Positions 62,301 to 64,000 of a stretch of DNA of 64,000 bases are shown here, piece after piece. The notes beneath the pieces were generated by a model, which saw nothing but the letters and a program-made list of their open reading frames with translations, was not told the origin of the DNA and searched no databases. Position 1 is the first letter of the stretch. Each line of letters opens with the position of its first letter. Position numbers and translations under genes: made by a program. The stretch covers positions 64,782,763 to 64,846,762 of the forward strand of contig JARDYH010000007.1 of NCBI GenBank assembly GCA_029215795.1. Reading direction: 5' to 3'. Source of the DNA: Anniella stebbinsi. Lineage: Eukaryota; Chordata; Lepidosauria; Squamata; Anniellidae.

Positions 62301-64000
62301 TTACATAAGCCCTGACCTGGATTTTATCTGGTCAGCCTACACCATATTGAGGATTATTTTGCACTTTTCCTGGGTTTGACAGAGATGCTGTGGGTGGGAA
62401 GGTCCAATTTACCTGAGCAGCCACTGGGGGCTGGGTGACTCTTTGAAAAAAGCAAGTATTTATTTAACATTAAGCTTTTACTCTTTCACGCATAATTGCA
62501 CATTACAACCCAGGAAATGTCAAAAAATAAAGTGCTGAACACATTGCTAAAAGAGCAGTAACTGGGAAGTCCCTCCCTTCATTTAAAAAATTGTGTTTTA
62601 CTGTTATAGTGCTACAACACTCTTTCATTTGAGGGGCATTTCACTTTGTATTTTAATATTAGAAATACAGTACACCTGAAAAAGCAGTTTGGTGTTAATT
62701 AAAAGATTGAATTGAAAAAATTAATGGGCTTATAAAACAGTGGCTCCTGCAAAGGTTATAGTGGAGGGGTGAGAAACTTCTTTCAGGTAAACTCTGATTT
62801 CAAAGCCCTTGAAGACGGGATGGGGCTGCATTCCAGTGGTGGGCGTGGCAGAAGGCAAAGGGGTGGGGCCAAAAACCCACCTGCTTTTCAACCTTTTTAG
62901 AATAGGTAGAAACTCCACAAAAAGGCAGGGAACCACTGAAGAATTGGTGGTTAGGGGAAGGGGGGCATGGCCAGGGAAAGAGCATGGTCCTTTGGGGAAC
63001 TCCAGAGGGCTGGATTGAAATCCCAAGAGGGCCCCATGACTGAGGTTCTCCACCCCGGTTAGTGAATGTGTGCAGAGCTGTGATAGGTTCACAGCTGCCC
63101 ATGTCAGAAGCATGTCTCTTAATAAAACTGGAAGGGCAGTGCTAAGGACATTTGCTAGGGTGACCCTATGAAAAGGAGGACAGGGTTCCTATATCTTTAA
63201 CAGTTGCATAGAAAAGGGAATTTCAGCAGGTATCATTTGGATGCATGCAGCACCTGGTGAAATTCCCTCTTCATCACAATGGTTAAAGCTGCAGGAGCCA
63301 CCAGGTTCTGCATGCATACAAGGACTCCTGCTGAAATTCCCTTTTCTATGCAACTGTTAAAGATACAGGAGCCTGGTCCTCCTTTCCATGTGGTCACCCT
63401 AGCATTTGCACTTGTGGCGAACGCACAGCTCCTCCACTCTGCTCAAAAGAAGTCGGACTTCCTTGCGGTGAGGAAAGCCCTAGACAAAACCCTGGGGAAA
63501 CACAGGAGGGTTACAGAAGGAGGGGGCGACGTGGTGTGGAACCCTAGCGAAACGTGAGCGAACGAGGCACGGAGAGACGTCACGCTTACGATCAACGCCC
63601 AGGTGGGAGGAGCATATCGGTTATTCCGGATGAATGGAACCAAGTTGTGTATGTGGAATATGATTACAGGTCCTGAATGCCTGGAATGAGCTGGACAGTG
63701 AGAGGCAGGCAGATGGGGGTGAGGAGGAGAGGTAAGTGTGGGTCAACTCCCCCCTCCGTAGCCCAAGGGCTGCGAGCTCCCCTAGTGGTGGCACTGGGGA
63801 ATGCAGGCAGGCCCAGGGCATTGAGACTGGAGAGTTTATAACGGTCAAGGTTTGAAGCTGACCTTTTTAGTTCCTGCAAATCTCTTCCAGGGTCTTGATT
63901 GTCTTGGACAAGAGCCAAAGCTGCAACATGTCTCGCTGGGTGCCTAGCAATGTCATGCTCGCCTGCCATCTGCTGGGAGCGGAGAGGAACCTGAGTGCCC
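59382..64000 (+). CDS. SLC3A2 (4F2hc)-like type II membrane glycoprotein, 5' part
   Basis: Exons: 59359-59709 (ATG 59382), 60061-60219, 60752-60837, 61460-61537, 63670-63731 and 63891 to beyond the window. Phases close, giving 274 residues so far. The family are heavy chains that carry SLC7 amino-acid transporters to the plasma membrane. Residues 51-73 form one membrane span after a short cytosolic tail; AWWQKSSFY (82-90) and PTSFPDSDGDGYGDLAG begin a GH13-like ectodomain; exon 2 has 'ALVLGPI', exon 3 'IRILLEL' and exon 4 'MQFWQERGVQGFLV', each matching 4F2hc exon for exon. Odd points: no Cys between the membrane span and WW, where 4F2hc has its light-chain-bonding Cys109; a shortened second exon; and a weak GTTGTT donor after 60837. 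It is a diverged SLC3A2 paralogue; SLC3A1 is less likely given the exon pattern. Confidence 0.8.
59771..59880. mobile_element. MITE B copy in the SLC3A2-like gene
   Basis: CAGCCTTCCCCATCCTGG to an AACAGGTTGAGGAAAATTGG-type partner, in the first coding intron. Confidence 0.6.
60840..60966. repeat. (TTA)n / (TTC)n microsatellites
   Basis: Two tracts, 60841-60871 and 60913-60966, begin directly at the donor of the exon ending 60837. Confidence 0.9.
61330..61405 (+). repeat. Family E palindromic repeat
   Basis: 'cctatgtgcaagtttattca' to 'gtttgcctaggactactgca', 55 bp before the exon at 61460. Confidence 0.5.
62020..62339. mobile_element. Palindromic MITE, copy A4
   Basis: TAGGCTGACCAGATAAAATC with its complement at the other end, 320 bp. 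Flanks CACCCTATTG and CACCATATTG are similar (9 of 10) but not in perfect register with the ends. Confidence 0.8.
63156..63401. mobile_element. Palindromic hAT-like MITE, copy A5
   Basis: TAGGGTGACCCTATGAAAAG and GGTCACCCTA bound a 246-bp palindrome with a shortened centre. Flanks ACATTTGC (63148-63155) and GCATTTGC (63402-63409) match at 7 of 8. Confidence 0.82.

Overview
This is nuclear DNA of a vertebrate, most likely a squamate reptile. The evidence is spliced genes with GT-AG introns, CpG-island promoters, CR1/L3-type LINE remains, tRNA-headed SINEs, many palindromic MITE-like elements and long microsatellites. The species cannot be named from this window. No prokaryotic or viral gene organisation was seen.

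Four protein-coding genes can be rebuilt exon by exon, and in each complete one the reading phase closes exactly. FOSB (+, CDS 12134-18060, 4 exons, 343 aa) is an AP-1 bZIP factor with a c-fos-like promoter. RTN2 (-, CDS 45322-25201, 10 exons, 466 aa) is an ER-shaping reticulon with a separate internal first exon at about 34950-35100 that would make a short, muscle-type RTN2-C. PPM1N (+, CDS 47546-51424, 5 exons, 411 aa) is a PP2C-family Ser/Thr phosphatase. The fourth is the 5' part of an SLC3A2/4F2hc-like gene (+, CDS from 59382, cut by the window end). FOSB-RTN2-PPM1N in this order and orientation matches the human 19q13.3 neighbourhood; the SLC3A2-like gene is not what follows PPM1N in human.

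Layout: 1-11140 is FOSB upstream DNA, mostly repeats with one AP-1-rich unique block at 1560-2110. 11140-13150 is the FOSB CpG island. 12134-20700 is FOSB with its long 3' UTR. 20840-22390 is a decayed LINE. 24310-45322 is RTN2, convergent with FOSB and full of intronic repeats. 45100-46130 is the RTN2 CpG island. RTN2 and PPM1N are divergent, with ATGs 2.2 kb apart. 51700-59350 is repeat-rich spacer. 59359 to the end is the SLC3A2-like gene.

The genes are neighbours by conserved synteny and are not an operon or pathway. Points of most interest: the SLC3A2-like protein lacks the juxtamembrane cysteine used by 4F2hc to bind its light chains yet keeps a GH13-type calcium-loop-like motif; FOSB appears to have lost the mammalian delta-FosB splice acceptor but has another that reaches the same stop; the RTN2-C start has a combined TATA/MEF2 site; and a roughly 315-bp palindromic MITE family with exact 8-bp target duplications is present in five copies.
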